Shown here: positions 32,856 to 33,575 of the stretch, piece after piece | How positions within the stretch are numbered: position 1 is the first letter of the stretch | Layout: every line of letters starts with the position of its first letter | Source: an uncultured Thalassovita sp. | GTDB lineage: Bacteria > Bacteroidota > Bacteroidia > Cytophagales > Flammeovirgaceae | Length of the DNA: 33,575 nt | Assembly: GCA_937129345.1 (NCBI GenBank) | Contig: CAKZMZ010000311.1 | Span: 1-33,575, forward strand | Direction of reading: 5' to 3' | Notes under the pieces: model-generated | What the model saw: only the letters and a program-made list of their open reading frames with translations | What the model was told of the DNA's origin: nothing | Database searches by the model: none | Made by a program: the position numbers and the translations under genes

Positions 32856-33575
32856 ATGGCATCTGTCATCACCTTTTTTATTATAATCATAGTTTCTTTA
32901 CTTATTAACAAAATAGCTACCAAGGCTTTGGTGCTTTCAGGACTCTCTAGACATTCTGCGCGATTTCAATCCATATCGGCTTTTACAGGAGTTGGCTTTA
33001 CTACCAATGAGGCAGAACATATTGTAAATCATTCTGTTAGAAGAAAAATTGTAATCGTTTTAATGCTGTTGGGTAACGCAGGCTTTGTTTCCGCCATTTC
33101 GTCATTGGTCATCACCTTTGCCGGTGTTGAAGATCAAATGACCGATTTTAAGAACATAGCTATCATTTTAGGGGGCCTGTTCATCATATGGCTCATATCG
33201 AAAAGCCAATATCTGGACTTTTTACTAGAAAAAATTATTGATGCAGCCCTTAGAAAATATACCGATCTAAATATCATGGATTATCAAAAAATCTTGGACA
33301 TTACTGGTAATTACGAAGTAACAGAACTGACCATACATGAAAACGATTGGATTTCGGGGAAAACCCTGTCTCAGTGCTCATTAAGAGATGAGGGCATTGT
33401 GGTGCTTAGCATAAAAAGGAAAAATGGTAAGTTTTTAGGCGTGCCCAGTGGCGACACCATCATTAATGCAGGAGATATGCTGATTTTGTATGGCAGGCAA
33501 GCCACCTTAAAAGAATTGGACAATAGAGAAAAAGGTATTTTAGGCGATAGGGCACACGGAGAAGCTTCTGAAGAA
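32856..33575 (+). CDS. Membrane protein with TrkA-C-like (RCK_C) domain, partial at window end
   Basis: An open frame of 240 codons from the ATG at 32856 to the window edge, with no stop, so the 3' end is missing or very close. The N-terminal part has three to four hydrophobic segments (ASVITFFIIIIVSLLINKIA; KIVIVLMLLGNAGFVSAISS; ILGGLFIIWLISK). Between them AFTGVGFTT resembles the TrkH/KtrB pore-loop region. Residues about 150-225 (LTIHENDWISGKTLSQCSLR, GDTIINAGDMLILYG) match a TrkA C-terminal domain, which binds small ligands in K+ channels and transporters. Role in ion transport or its gating is inferred. Confidence 0.75.
   Translation, partial: MASVITFFIIIIVSLLINKIATKALVLSGLSRHSARFQSISAFTGVGFTTNEAEHIVNHSVRRKIVIVLMLLGNAGFVSAISSLVITFAGVEDQMTDFKNIAIILGGLFIIWLISKSQYLDFLLEKIIDAALRKYTDLNIMDYQKILDITGNYEVTELTIHENDWISGKTLSQCSLRDEGIVVLSIKRKNGKFLGVPSGDTIINAGDMLILYGRQATLKELDNREKGILGDRAHGEASEE

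Overview
The window is chromosomal DNA of a Bacteroidota bacterium, most likely a marine or aquatic Cytophagales-type heterotroph. The evidence is an ECF sigma/FecR/SusC/SusD locus, promoter -7 boxes of the form TAnnTTTG, A-rich start regions with no clear Shine-Dalgarno, a DUF1080 protein, a sulfatase and an HYC_CC_PP protein. I see no rRNA, tRNA, CRISPR, prophage or transposase gene. The last gene runs off the right edge.

Layout. 1-236: repeat-rich intergenic DNA. 237-2775: AraC regulator (-) divergent from a VOC protein plus MFS transporter pair. 2880-4243 (-): SbtA-type bicarbonate permease with its small PII-like partner SbtB, divergent from a two-domain universal stress protein (4328-5281). 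5414-7447: tandem-DUF1080 secreted protein and a basic, coiled-coil H1-like protein. 7490-9620 (-): LpxL/HtrB-type acyltransferase and a soluble PQQ-type sugar dehydrogenase lipoprotein, separated by a terminator. 9893-16817: sigma factor, FecR anti-sigma, STN-carrying SusC and SusD, closed by a strong terminator. 17079-22194: methyltransferase, then a very large PAS/GAF histidine kinase whose end overlaps a single-domain response regulator. 22267-23640: sulfatase. 23855-25114 (-): TPR plus beta-propeller secreted protein. 25302-25661: SnoaL-like protein. 25878-29064: a three-gene metal-handling module (HYC_CC_PP protein, secreted HMA protein, TonB receptor). 29230-30183: exported TIM-barrel sugar isomerase/epimerase-like protein. 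30224-32407 (-): PLP enzyme with a CFC motif and a 1-Cys peroxiredoxin. 32856-end: membrane protein with a TrkA-C-like domain, partial.

How the genes work together. Several exported proteins (SusCD, DUF1080, sulfatase, sugar dehydrogenase, TIM-barrel protein) fit polysaccharide or sulfated-sugar scavenging, although no glycoside hydrolase or lyase lies here. The sigma/FecR pair and the STN domain on SusC indicate trans-envelope signalling. The HYC/HMA/TonB genes form a likely metal, probably copper, acquisition or sensing unit.

The most interesting untyped structure is a multi-stem inverted-repeat element at 26292-26416. It fills the gap between the HYC and HMA genes, and its closing 12-bp stem covers the HMA translation start region.
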